A stretch of 59,146 nucleotides of DNA from Ruminococcus sp. Lineage in GTDB: Bacteria > Bacillota > Clostridia > Oscillospirales > Ruminococcaceae. The stretch covers positions 155,420 through 214,565 of the forward strand of contig NZ_JAHZAX010000005.1 in NCBI RefSeq assembly GCF_019423705.1, in the 5' to 3' direction. Within the stretch, counting starts at the first letter, position 1, and every line of letters begins with the position of its first letter. The notes below the pieces were generated by a model. That model was given only the letters and a program-made list of their open reading frames with translations. It had not been told where the DNA came from and did no database searches. Shown one piece after another: positions 1-7,294 of this stretch. The translations under genes were made by a program, and so were the position numbers.

Positions 1-23
1 ATACGTCTATTTTGTCTTTCCAT
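1..23 (-). CDS. 5' end of an unknown gene (left edge)
   Basis: The first seven codons (M-E-R-Q-N-R-R) of a minus-strand gene lie at the window edge. The ATG at position 23 is preceded by AAAGGAGG with good spacing, and a near-perfect sigma-A promoter lies about 50 nt upstream. The product cannot be named from seven residues. Confidence 0.6.
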
Positions 24-74
24 AATAGTGCCTCCTTTGCGAAATGCTTAAATGTCCGTTGTTCTACTAACTAC

Positions 75-103
75 ATTATAATGTGGCTGAGATATTCTGT
101 CAA
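75..103 (-). promoter_or_regulatory. sigma-A promoter of the left-edge gene
   Basis: On the minus strand: TTGACA (98-103), 17-nt spacer, TATAAT (75-80). It points to the partial gene at 1-23. Confidence 0.8.
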
Positions 104-147
104 TGGCAAGTCTGACAAATTTGACAGGCTATTTACAGCATTTTGCA

Positions 148-180
148 TAAAAAGCCTCCGCAATCATTAGACTGCGGAGG
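148..180 (-). terminator. intrinsic terminator after the flotillin gene
   Basis: Eight-base-pair GC-rich stem (CCTCCGCA at 155-162 with TGCGGAGG at 173-180), loop of 10 nt, followed on the minus strand by a short T run. It begins 7 nt past the flotillin stop. Confidence 0.85.
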
Positions 181-186
181 TCGATT

Positions 187-1650
187 TTATTTGTCAGCAG
201 GTTCTATAACTTCAACGTCTTTCGGGTCAAGGGTCTCTGCTTCGTCAGCTTCGGCGGCTCTTTTTACCGCCTCTTCCTGTGACTTTTTCAAAGCGCCTTG
301 GATATCCTCACCGAGAAAGTCGGGGAGCGACATTCCTGCCTGCTTGAACAGATCGTTCAGAGGAGGAACTGACTGCATAAGTCCGCTGAGAAAGTTAGCT
401 GTTGAGCCTTTTCCGTCAGCGCCTGCGCCTGTGTCCCACACTGTGATCTTGTCGATCTTGATGTTCTTGATAGCTTCTACCTGAATAGAGATGAGCTCTT
501 CAAGCTTGTCGGCAACGATGAGCTTAACGGCGGCGTTTGCGTCTCCGCCTGCTGCTTCAACAAGCTTTCTCATACCTTCTGCCTGCTTTGTAAGTATCTC
601 TTGATTACCTTTAGCCTCAGCTTCCATTTTTGCGAATATAGCGTCAGCTTCACCCTTTGCCTTGCGTCTTACGACTTCGGCCTGTGCTTCGGCTTCGATC
701 TCAGCCTGCTGCTTGGATATCTGCGCCTTTACGATAACGTCAGCCGTCTGTGTTGCTTTTTCAAGCTCTGCTCTTGTCTGCTCGGCTGACTGCTGAGCGA
801 TGTAAGCTTCCTGTTTTGCCTTTGCGGCCTGAACGGCTTCGGCAGCGGTAGCTTGTCTGAGAGCTTCCGCCTCACGTTCACGTCTGAGGGCTTCTGACTG
901 TGCAACTTCGATCTTCGCTTGGTTCTCACCGTCGATAGCGGAAGCGTTTGCGGCAGCCACTTGGATACGCTGATCCTTCTGAGCGTTTGCCTGACCGATC
1001 TCACCGTCTCTGTGCTTTTCGGCAACGGACTTCTTAGCGTCGTTGATAGCCTTTGCAGCGGCCTCTTTACCGAGGGCTTCAAGATATCCGGACTCGTCCG
1101 TGATGTCCGTTACGTTTACGTTGATGAGTTTAAGACCGATCTTTTTCAGCTCGATCTCAACGTTGTTTGATACCGCAAGCAGGAATTTATCTCTGTCGGA
1201 GTTGATCTCCTCGATATCCATTGTTGCGATGATAAGTCTCAGCTGACCAAAGATGATATCTTTTGCAAGCTCCTGTATCTCGATGAGCTTCAAGCCGAGA
1301 AGTCTCTCAGCGGCGTTTTGCATAACGCCAGGCTCTGTTGAGATACCAACAGTAAATCTTGAAGGTACGTCGATCCTGATGTTCTGCTTTGACAGAGCGT
1401 TTTTAAGATCCACATTGATCGAGATAGGCGTAAGATCCATATACTCGTATGAATGGATTATCGGCACGATGAAAGCCGCACCGCCGTGGATACATCTTGC
1501 GCTTCTTGCCTGTCCGTTCTTGTCTGTTCCGACTTTACCGTAAATGACCAGCACCTTGTCGGAAGGGCATTTTCTGTAACGTGACAGAATTGCGATCAAT
1601 GCTGCAAAGAGCACGGCAACTATCACGCAAACAATAATGATAGGTGGCAT
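187..1650 (-). CDS. floT: Flotillin-like SPFH membrane scaffold protein
   Basis: 487 aa. A hydrophobic N-terminal segment (about residues 3-21) anchors the protein; an SPFH/band-7 domain follows (about 30-210); then a long Ala/Glu/Lys/Gln-rich coiled coil with repeated EA-type blocks (about 210-370), as in flotillins; the C-terminal tail is acidic. Flotillins organise lipid domains in the bacterial membrane and oligomerise through the coiled coil. The ATG start has GGAGG 7 nt upstream. The gene follows the NfeD-like gene by about 110 nt, as in yuaF-floT pairs of Bacillus, so both are probably transcribed from the operator-controlled promoter at 2487-2515. The family assignment is firm; the symbol is by analogy. 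Confidence 0.93.
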   Translation of the reverse strand: MPPIIIVCVIVAVLFAALIAILSRYRKCPSDKVLVIYGKVGTDKNGQARSARCIHGGAAFIVPIIHSYEYMDLTPISINVDLKNALSKQNIRIDVPSRFTVGISTEPGVMQNAAERLLGLKLIEIQELAKDIIFGQLRLIIATMDIEEINSDRDKFLLAVSNNVEIELKKIGLKLINVNVTDITDESGYLEALGKEAAAKAINDAKKSVAEKHRDGEIGQANAQKDQRIQVAAANASAIDGENQAKIEVAQSEALRREREAEALRQATAAEAVQAAKAKQEAYIAQQSAEQTRAELEKATQTADVIVKAQISKQQAEIEAEAQAEVVRRKAKGEADAIFAKMEAEAKGNQEILTKQAEGMRKLVEAAGGDANAAVKLIVADKLEELISIQVEAIKNIKIDKITVWDTGAGADGKGSTANFLSGLMQSVPPLNDLFKQAGMSLPDFLGEDIQGALKKSQEEAVKRAAEADEAETLDPKDVEVIEPADK

Positions 1651-1763
1651 AATTTTTCCTCCGTAAATTTATTTTTATAACCCATATGACCCCAATGGGA
1701 ATATAAACTATTTGATCTTGTCCGTTTTGTTCTAATTTTTATTATACTATAATAATGTATATT

Positions 1764-2447
1764 CTATTCTTTTTCTACAACGACCGTGTCGCCTTGCAAG
1801 TCGATAACACGCACCTGCGCACCTGTTTTTATAAGCTCGTCGCCGTTATTTATCGCCGTAAGCTCGGTAAGCTGTCCGTTCACGATGACGTTTACCTTGC
1901 CAAGACCTTGATTTTTCGGCGGACAGGGGATATATACTGTTGCGGCTTCACCGATAGCGTTTTTGTAATCGGCCGTGCCGTTTTCTGTAAGCCTTGCCGA
2001 CAGCTGAACGATCTTTGCCACAAGAAGCATTGTCGCAAGTCCCAGCACAAAGCCGATAACTGTTGACACAATAGGCAGGATGCCCGAATTTACCAGCACG
2101 ATAGACGACCAGCTGAATACAGTCAGAAATGTTACGATAGTTTGCAGGGTGAACATTCTCATTGTCGTAAAGTCAGCAGGATTTCCGCCGTCGATATCGT
2201 GATCGCCGCCAACGTGGTGAATGCCGTGAACAGGGCAGATATCACCGTGAACGCTTATGTCCGTGTCGATATCCACCGACGTGTTAAGGTCAAGCCCCGA
2301 AGTGTCGCTGAGATCGTGCCCTCCGCCGCCGTCGTGCATTCCGAACATCGAGAACAGCGTTTGTATAAGCAGTATCATCGTTGACGGAAATGCAATGCAG
2401 TACAGAACTTTCAATATAAGTGATAAACCTTCCCACCACTCACTCAT
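1764..2447 (-). CDS. NfeD/YuaF-like membrane protein, flotillin partner
   Basis: 227 aa from the ATG at 2447, which has AAGGAGG 11 nt upstream; a GTG at 2459 lies inside that ribosome binding site and is rejected. One N-terminal membrane segment (about 6-35), then a Gly/His/Asp-rich linker with HDGGGGHD and several further His and Asp residues that could bind metal, two further membrane segments (about 95-155) and a C-terminal OB-fold region typical of NfeD (about 165-227, ending in a D-T-V-V-V-E pattern). NfeD-type proteins are encoded with flotillins and work with them in the membrane. The His/Asp-rich linker is unusual. Confidence 0.85.
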   Translation of the reverse strand: MSEWWEGLSLILKVLYCIAFPSTMILLIQTLFSMFGMHDGGGGHDLSDTSGLDLNTSVDIDTDISVHGDICPVHGIHHVGGDHDIDGGNPADFTTMRMFTLQTIVTFLTVFSWSSIVLVNSGILPIVSTVIGFVLGLATMLLVAKIVQLSARLTENGTADYKNAIGEAATVYIPCPPKNQGLGKVNVIVNGQLTELTAINNGDELIKTGAQVRVIDLQGDTVVVEKE

Positions 2448-2464
2448 AAAGATAAGCACCTCCT

Positions 2465-2485
2465 TATGTAAATATTATTTACGCT
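2465..2485. promoter_or_regulatory. candidate XRE operator, nfeD side
   Basis: TATGTAAAT, 3 nt, ATTTACGCT: the left arm is identical and the right arm a 6/9 match to the perfect palindrome at 2650-2670. It lies immediately downstream of the -10 box of the nfeD-floT promoter, where a bound repressor would block transcription. Confidence 0.65.
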
Positions 2486-2486
2486 T

Positions 2487-2515
2487 ATTATATAACGTTT
2501 TTTGTCGTTTGTCAA
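2487..2515 (-). promoter_or_regulatory. sigma-A promoter of the nfeD-floT unit
   Basis: Minus strand: perfect TTGACA (2510-2515), 17-nt spacer, perfect TATAAT (2487-2492). Confidence 0.88.
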
Positions 2516-2536
2516 TAGGTTTTTTAGTAAAACCTA
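2516..2536. repeat. 8-bp inverted repeat upstream of the nfeD -35 box
   Basis: TAGGTTTT, 5 nt, AAAACCTA, a perfect dyad that abuts the -35 box of the nfeD promoter. There is no coding role; it could be a second operator, or an activator site given its position. Confidence 0.5.
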
Positions 2537-2569
2537 AAAAAATATTTTGGTGGGTCAAGTTGTTACAAT

Positions 2570-2586
2570 GTTAGGTATAGCCTAAC
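2570..2586. repeat. 6-bp inverted repeat in the divergent intergenic region
   Basis: GTTAGG, 5 nt, CCTAAC, a perfect dyad between the two divergent promoters. It has the same loop length (5 nt) as the dyad at 2516-2536 and shares the CCTA core. Confidence 0.4.
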
Positions 2587-2619
2587 AAAAAATACATATG
2601 TTAATTTTTTGTGAAACGC

Positions 2620-2648
2620 TTGCAATCGGCTCTCAAATCTGTTATTAT
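2620..2648 (+). promoter_or_regulatory. promoter of the XRE regulator gene
   Basis: TTGCAA (2620-2625), 17-nt spacer, TATTAT (2643-2648). The palindrome at 2650-2670 begins 2 nt after the -10 box, which suggests autorepression. Confidence 0.75.
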
Positions 2649-2649
2649 G

Positions 2650-2670
2650 TATGTAAATGATATTTACATA
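2650..2670. promoter_or_regulatory. candidate XRE operator, regulator side
   Basis: Perfect palindrome: TATGTAAAT, 3 nt (gat), ATTTACATA. It sits over the expected transcription start of the XRE gene and is repeated at the opposite promoter (2465-2485). Confidence 0.7.
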
Positions 2671-2689
2671 GTAAAGAGAGGTGCGATAT

Positions 2690-3229
2690 ATGGACAGCGT
2701 AACTTTGGGCAAGCGCATAAAGGAAGCAAGGCTTGCGAAGAAAATGACGCAAAGCGAAGTCGTTGGCGATTTCATAACAAGAAATATGCTGTCGCAGATA
2801 GAGAGCGGTGCGGCTGCGCCCTCAATAAAAACGCTGGAGTATCTGTGCAGAGTGCTTGAGATCGAGCCTAACGCACTTATGCCGGACGAAAACGACTGCC
2901 GCTCGGCTTACAGTGCTGACGACTATATCAATATACGAAAGGCTTTTGAGCAAAAGAACTATAAAGAGGTAACGCAAGCCGATATACCTGAGAACTTCAA
3001 GGACGAGACCGCCGCCCTTAAAGCAGCCGCATATTGCAGGCTTGCGGAGGAAAGTTCGCAGAGCGATGATATCTCCCAGCTTCAAAAAGCTGTTGACCTT
3101 GCCAAAAAGGCGGAGGAGCTTTCAAAGACGGGGATATTTGCAAACAAAGCCGTCGCCGATACCGCACAGCAGCTTCTTAAAGCCAATGCTCAGAAGCTCA
3201 GCGACTATTACAAGAGCCTGCTTCGATAA
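2690..3229 (+). CDS. XRE-family transcriptional regulator with helical C-terminal domain
   Basis: 179 aa from the ATG at 2690 (AGAGAGG 8 nt upstream; the GTG at 2681 overlaps that site). Residues 5-65 are a Cro/C1-type helix-turn-helix with LGKRIKEARLAKKMTQ and an S-Q-I-E-S-G recognition helix. Residues 80-179 are all-helical, with repeated Ala/Lys-rich helices resembling a tetratricopeptide-like sensor region. It is divergent from nfeD-floT and both promoters carry the same palindrome, so it most likely represses itself and the flotillin unit. The ligand is unknown. The gene is followed after 14 nt by a small membrane-protein gene. Confidence 0.88.
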   Translation: MDSVTLGKRIKEARLAKKMTQSEVVGDFITRNMLSQIESGAAAPSIKTLEYLCRVLEIEPNALMPDENDCRSAYSADDYINIRKAFEQKNYKEVTQADIPENFKDETAALKAAAYCRLAEESSQSDDISQLQKAVDLAKKAEELSKTGIFANKAVADTAQQLLKANAQKLSDYYKSLLR

Positions 3230-3243
3230 GGAGAAAGAAGTAA

Positions 3244-3696
3244 ATGGAATATCTTGTTATAGCGGCTGTGGTGATAGTCCTCGCCCTGTGTCTTGGGGCT
3301 GATATCGCTATCGTGCCAATAATGCTGCTGGTGATGATAGCGGCGGCGCTGGTGTTTATATTCGGGTTCTTTGTGTTCAGTCTCGTGCGGCTCATCGGCA
3401 CAAAGCTTGCTAAGGGCAATTTTACAAGGATAGGCAGAAGCGGCAAGAACCGCTTTGATACGGCTTTTTATATGATCGACGGCGAGGAATATCCAAACGT
3501 TTTTCCCTGCGAGATAATCTTCAGAGCAAAGCTTTATCGCACCGACAAGGTGGTAAGGCTTCGGCTGGATAAAAAGCACGGCGCTGTCTATGACGCAAAT
3601 GCTCTGTGCTGTACGCTGCTTGGCTTTATGCTCAGCGGAATGTCACTTGTGATGATCGTGATGTCCTTGTTGGAAATTATCGGCGTTTTGTCATAG
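3244..3696 (+). CDS. small membrane protein of unknown function
   Basis: 150 aa, with AAGGAGAAAG upstream of the ATG. Two adjacent N-terminal hydrophobic segments (about 2-24 and 26-52), a basic soluble stretch (about 53-120) with Y-M-I-D-G-E-E-Y and a V-R-L-R-L-D-K-K motif, and a C-terminal membrane segment (about 124-148). I do not recognise the family; the dG-E-x-Y / D-K-K-x-G pattern is faintly like DUF3592 proteins. It is co-transcribed with the XRE regulator and faces the flotillin/NfeD unit, so a shared membrane-related role is a reasonable guess. Confidence 0.75.
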   Translation: MEYLVIAAVVIVLALCLGADIAIVPIMLLVMIAAALVFIFGFFVFSLVRLIGTKLAKGNFTRIGRSGKNRFDTAFYMIDGEEYPNVFPCEIIFRAKLYRTDKVVRLRLDKKHGAVYDANALCCTLLGFMLSGMSLVMIVMSLLEIIGVLS

Positions 3697-3707
3697 TTTA
3701 TAATGTT

Positions 3708-3737
3708 TTCGGCAGACGGTGTTCTGCCGAATTTTTA
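3708..3737 (+). terminator. intrinsic terminator after the XRE unit
   Basis: Nine-base-pair stem TTCGGCAGA / TCTGCCGAA followed by five T residues, 12 nt after the stop of the membrane-protein gene. Confidence 0.88.
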
Positions 3738-3778
3738 TGCGGTTTTATACTAAATCATAGGCTGTTTATTTTTAGGTG

Positions 3779-3807
3779 TTGTAAATTTCATAGTATTGTG
3801 ATATAAT
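3779..3807 (+). promoter_or_regulatory. promoter of the methionine-synthase genes
   Basis: TTGTAA (3779-3784), 17-nt spacer, TATAAT (3802-3807). The 5' leader is only about 15 nt, so no S-box or cobalamin riboswitch is present here. Confidence 0.7.
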
Positions 3808-3828
3808 AAATCCCGAGTAGGTGATAAT

Positions 3829-4500
3829 TTGAAGCTTGAAAGCATTAACCGCAGGGAAGCCGCAAGATATATGGGCTTCGGCGCAAACAAACCTGATGAC
3901 AGGACAAATGCTATTATAGATGAATGTGAAAAAGCTCTGCTTGACGTTATAAATCCAAAATACGTTTACAGGGTGTTCGATATCGGGTTGCTTGAGGACG
4001 GCGTGAAAGTCATTGGAACGCCGCTTTTTCTTGGCGGCAAGGATATAAGACGGCACCTTGACGGTTGCACAAAATGCGTGCTCTTTGCGGCGACTGTTTC
4101 GTCGGGGGTGGATATGCGGCTGCGTGCCTTTGAGGCGGAGGATATGACGAAAGCCGTGGTGGCTGACTGTCTTGCAAGCGCCGCTATCGAGCAGGTGTGC
4201 GATCACGTTGACGGCGAAGTCAAAGAGCGGCTGTCGGGCTATAATCAGACTTGGCGCTTTTCGCCAGGCTATGGCGATCTGCCCATAAGCGTGCAGAGGA
4301 CTTTTCTTGACGTGCTGAACGCTCAGAAGCTTATCGGACTAAATGCAACGGAAAATAATATTCTGACTCCGAGAAAGTCGGTCACGGCTGTTATCGGGCT
4401 GTCGGAAAATGAGATATCAAGGGGCAGACGAGGCTGTGCCTGCTGCAATATGCGTGAAGTCTGCCAATTCAGACAAAAGGGGGATCATTGTGGATCTTAG
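3829..4500 (+). CDS. stand-alone methionine synthase reactivation-domain protein
   Basis: 223 aa from a TTG start (GTAGGTG upstream). It matches the vitamin B12-dependent methionine synthase activation domain: the R-F-S-P-G-Y-G-D motif near residue 142 and the L-T-P-R-K-S-V-T-A-V-I-G-L-S stretch near residue 182 are diagnostic, and a Cys cluster (C-A-C-C-N-M-R-E-V-C) closes the protein. In E. coli this domain is fused to MetH and positions SAM for reductive methylation of oxidised cob(II)alamin. Here it is a separate gene whose 3' end overlaps the metH start by 11 nt, so translation is coupled and the two products presumably form the repair-competent enzyme together. Confidence 0.9.
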   Translation: MKLESINRREAARYMGFGANKPDDRTNAIIDECEKALLDVINPKYVYRVFDIGLLEDGVKVIGTPLFLGGKDIRRHLDGCTKCVLFAATVSSGVDMRLRAFEAEDMTKAVVADCLASAAIEQVCDHVDGEVKERLSGYNQTWRFSPGYGDLPISVQRTFLDVLNAQKLIGLNATENNILTPRKSVTAVIGLSENEISRGRRGCACCNMREVCQFRQKGDHCGS

Positions 4501-6859
4501 AACATTACTGAAAACAAAGGAATTTATCATACTTGACGGCGCAATGGGCACTATGCTCCAAGCGAAGGGTCTTGAAATGGGCGCAACGCCTGAGGCTCTC
4601 AATATCGAAAAGCCCGACTGGCTGGTGGATATCCACAAGCAGTATGTTGAGGCTGGTTCGGACGTCGTTTATGCCAACACATTCGGTGCAAACAGACACA
4701 AGCTTGCCAAGTGCGGCTATACAGTTCAGCAGGCTATCCCTGCGGCTATCGAGAACGCAAGAAAGGCCTGTGAGGGTACGGACACACTTGTGGCGCTTGA
4801 TATCGGCCCTATCGGACAGCTTCTCGAGCCGACAGGCACGCTGACCTTTGAAGAAGCTTATGACGTATACAAAGAGCAGATAATCGCAGGAAAGGGCGCT
4901 GACCTCATCGTATTCGAGACGATGACAGACCTTTACGAGCTGAAAGCCGCTGTCCTTGCGGCAAAGGAAAACAGCGATCTGCCGATAATATGCACGATGA
5001 CATTTGAAGAGAATATGCGAACATTCACGGGCGTTTCCATAAGCTCAATGGCGCTTACCCTCGAGGGTTTGGGCGTTGACGCTATCGGCGTGAACTGTTC
5101 CCTCGGGCCGAAGGAGCTTTATCCTGTTGTTGAGGAGCTTTGCAAGTGGACAAATCTTCCTGTTGTGGTAAAGCCTAACGCCGGTCTCCCTGACCCTGTT
5201 ACAAATGAATATAACTGCTCGCCTGAGGAGTTTGCTGAGTTCGCTGAAAAGCTTATACCACTTGGCGTGAAAGTCCTTGGCGGCTGCTGCGGAACTGATC
5301 CTCAGTATATCAAAAAGCTCAGCGAAATGCTTGAGGGCAAGAAGCACGTCAAGATACACCACGATATCCCTGCGGCGTGCTGTTCGGCAACCAGCACAGT
5401 CGTTATAGACCAGCCAAGAATAATCGGCGAGCGTATCAACCCGACAGGCAAAAAGCGTTTCAAGGAAGCTCTTCTTGCAGGCGATATCGACTATATCTTG
5501 GGACAGGCTATCGAGCAGATACACGCAGGCGCTGATATCCTTGACGTAAACGTTGGTCTCCCGGGTATCGACGAAAAGGCGATGATGGTTAGAGCCGTCA
5601 AGGCTTTGCAGGGCGTTGTTGACGTGCCTTTGCAGGTGGATTCGACTATCCCCGAAGTCCTTGAAGCTGCGCTGAGAGTTTACAACGGCAAGCCTATCGT
5701 CAACTCAGTAAACGCTGAGGAAAGCTCATTGCAGAACGTTTTGCCGCTGGTAAAGAAATACGGCGCTGCTGTCGTTGGTCTGACCCTTGACGAAAACGGC
5801 ATACCAAAGACCGCTGACAAGCGTTTCGAGCTTGCAAAGAAAATACTTGACAGAGCGCTTGAATGTGGCATTAGAAAAGAGGACGTTTATATCGACTGTC
5901 TGACGCTGACGGCTTCCGCTGAGCAGGAAAACGTTATGCAGACTGTAAATGCAGTCGAGCGTGTTAAAAACGAGCTTGGACTTAAAACAGTTCTCGGCGT
6001 TTCAAACATAAGCTTCGGTCTGCCAAGCAGAGAGATCGTTAATCACAACTTCCTTATGATGGCGCTGACAAAGGGTCTTGATCTGCCGATTATGAACCCG
6101 AATATCGACTCTATGACCGCAACTGTGCGCTCTTATAAGCTGCTTACGAATATAGACAAGAACTCTGTTGACTTCATTGCACATTACGGCGGAGACAAGA
6201 AGCCGCAGGCTGCTGCTCCGTCAGGCGAAAAGGCTGATATCGACCTTACTTACGCTATCGAGAATGGCCTTAAAAAGGAAGCTGCCGACCTTACGGCAAA
6301 GCTGCTGAAAGAGACCGACGCTATGAATATCGTCAACGATATGCTCATACCTGCACTTGACAAGGCGGGCGCTGAATTTGAAAAGGGCAAGCTTTTCCTG
6401 CCCCAGCTTATCCAGACCGCAGGCACGGCGCAGTCCTGCTTTGAGGTAATAAAGAACCATATCCTTTCAACAGGCGAGAAGAGCGTTTCAAAGGGCAAGA
6501 TTATCCTTGCCACGGTTAAGGGCGATATCCACGATATTGGCAAGAACATCGTAAAGGTGCTCCTTGAAAACTATGGCTATGACGTTATCGACCTTGGCAA
6601 GGATGTTGATTATCAGACTGTCGTTGACTGCGCTATCGAAAACGACGTTCACCTTATCGGACTTTCAGCCCTTATGACCACCACCCTTGTAAGTATGGAG
6701 AACACAGTAAAGCTTCTCCGTGAAAACAATGTTGACTGCAAGATAATCGTGGGCGGCGCTGTTGTTACCCCTGATTATGCCGAGCAGATCGGTGCGGATT
6801 ATTATGCGAAGGACGCAAAGGAATCCGTTGATATTGCAAGAAAATTTTTCGGCAACTAA
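4490..6859 (+). CDS. metH: cobalamin-dependent methionine synthase lacking the activation domain
   Basis: 789 aa from the GTG at 4490 (AAAGGGGG upstream). Domains in order: homocysteine methyltransferase barrel (about 1-300) with zinc ligands in G-V-N-C and G-G-C-C-G; pterin-binding barrel (about 310-570) starting with I-I-G-E-R-I-N-P-T-G; four-helix cap (about 585-665); cobalamin-binding Rossmann domain with D-I-H-D-I-G near residue 680 and a G-G-A-V loop. It transfers a methyl group from methyltetrahydrofolate to homocysteine through methylcobalamin in the cytosol. The SAM-binding reactivation domain at the C-terminus of E. coli MetH is absent and supplied by the preceding overlapping gene. 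Confidence 0.95.
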   Translation: MDLRTLLKTKEFIILDGAMGTMLQAKGLEMGATPEALNIEKPDWLVDIHKQYVEAGSDVVYANTFGANRHKLAKCGYTVQQAIPAAIENARKACEGTDTLVALDIGPIGQLLEPTGTLTFEEAYDVYKEQIIAGKGADLIVFETMTDLYELKAAVLAAKENSDLPIICTMTFEENMRTFTGVSISSMALTLEGLGVDAIGVNCSLGPKELYPVVEELCKWTNLPVVVKPNAGLPDPVTNEYNCSPEEFAEFAEKLIPLGVKVLGGCCGTDPQYIKKLSEMLEGKKHVKIHHDIPAACCSATSTVVIDQPRIIGERINPTGKKRFKEALLAGDIDYILGQAIEQIHAGADILDVNVGLPGIDEKAMMVRAVKALQGVVDVPLQVDSTIPEVLEAALRVYNGKPIVNSVNAEESSLQNVLPLVKKYGAAVVGLTLDENGIPKTADKRFELAKKILDRALECGIRKEDVYIDCLTLTASAEQENVMQTVNAVERVKNELGLKTVLGVSNISFGLPSREIVNHNFLMMALTKGLDLPIMNPNIDSMTATVRSYKLLTNIDKNSVDFIAHYGGDKKPQAAAPSGEKADIDLTYAIENGLKKEAADLTAKLLKETDAMNIVNDMLIPALDKAGAEFEKGKLFLPQLIQTAGTAQSCFEVIKNHILSTGEKSVSKGKIILATVKGDIHDIGKNIVKVLLENYGYDVIDLGKDVDYQTVVDCAIENDVHLIGLSALMTTTLVSMENTVKLLRENNVDCKIIVGGAVVTPDYAEQIGADYYAKDAKESVDIARKFFGN

Positions 6860-6889
6860 AAAATATCCAAAAACTGAATAAATCGTTTT

Positions 6890-6942
6890 AAGACCTCCCA
6901 TAATCTGATCGAACGGAAATATCAGACGGGAGGTCTTTTTTT
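6890..6942 (+). terminator. long terminator hairpin after metH
   Basis: Outer stem AAGACCTCCC / GGGAGGTCTT (10 bp) plus inner stem TCTGAT / ATCAGA (6 bp) followed by seven T residues. The 3' arm contains the GGGAGG that would be the ribosome binding site of the next small ORF. Confidence 0.88.
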
Positions 6943-7167
6943 ATGAGAAAATTCACGATCGCAATCATCTGCGCATTTATCGTATCGGCAAGCACACCGA
7001 CTGTTCAGGCAAGCTGTACAGCTTCGGGGATAGGTGCGCTTTTTATCTTGCAGGACGCTGTCTGCGATAACGATGAAAGCGAGGATATCAAGGTCATTGA
7101 CGGCGACAAGAGTGATATAAAGTTTTCTTTCAAGCTTGCGGAGATAATAAGAAGCCTGTTCGACTAA
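6943..7167 (+). CDS. putative small exported protein
   Basis: 74 aa. A clear signal-peptide profile: basic start (M-R-K), hydrophobic core (about 4-16), then a P-T-V-Q-A cleavage-like site near residue 23. The mature part (about 51 residues) has two Cys and is acidic. The only ribosome binding site, GGGAGG, is 9 nt before the ATG but lies in the 3' arm of the metH terminator hairpin. No separate promoter is obvious, so expression would need read-through or an unseen start. I do not recognise a family. It could be a chance ORF; the signal peptide argues for a real one. Confidence 0.5.
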   Translation: MRKFTIAIICAFIVSASTPTVQASCTASGIGALFILQDAVCDNDESEDIKVIDGDKSDIKFSFKLAEIIRSLFD

Positions 7168-7223
7168 AAAGCTGAATACTGCATTGCTGTCCAAATATTC
7201 GGACATATATCAGAATTTCTTTG

Positions 7224-7252
7224 TTGACTTTTCTGCCTTGTCGTGGTAAAAT
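7224..7252 (+). promoter_or_regulatory. promoter of addBA
   Basis: TTGACT (7224-7229), 17-nt spacer, TAAAAT (7247-7252). A dyad TGTCC / GGACA lies just upstream (about 7188-7205). Confidence 0.7.
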
Positions 7253-7294
7253 TGTTGAGAACGATCAAAATTTACACGGAGGGAGTGCAAAGGT

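Noticed and set aside
3697..3828. S-box or cobalamin riboswitch ahead of the methionine synthase genes
   Set aside because: The promoter at 3779-3807 leaves a leader of about 15 nt, and none of the conserved riboswitch segments is present.
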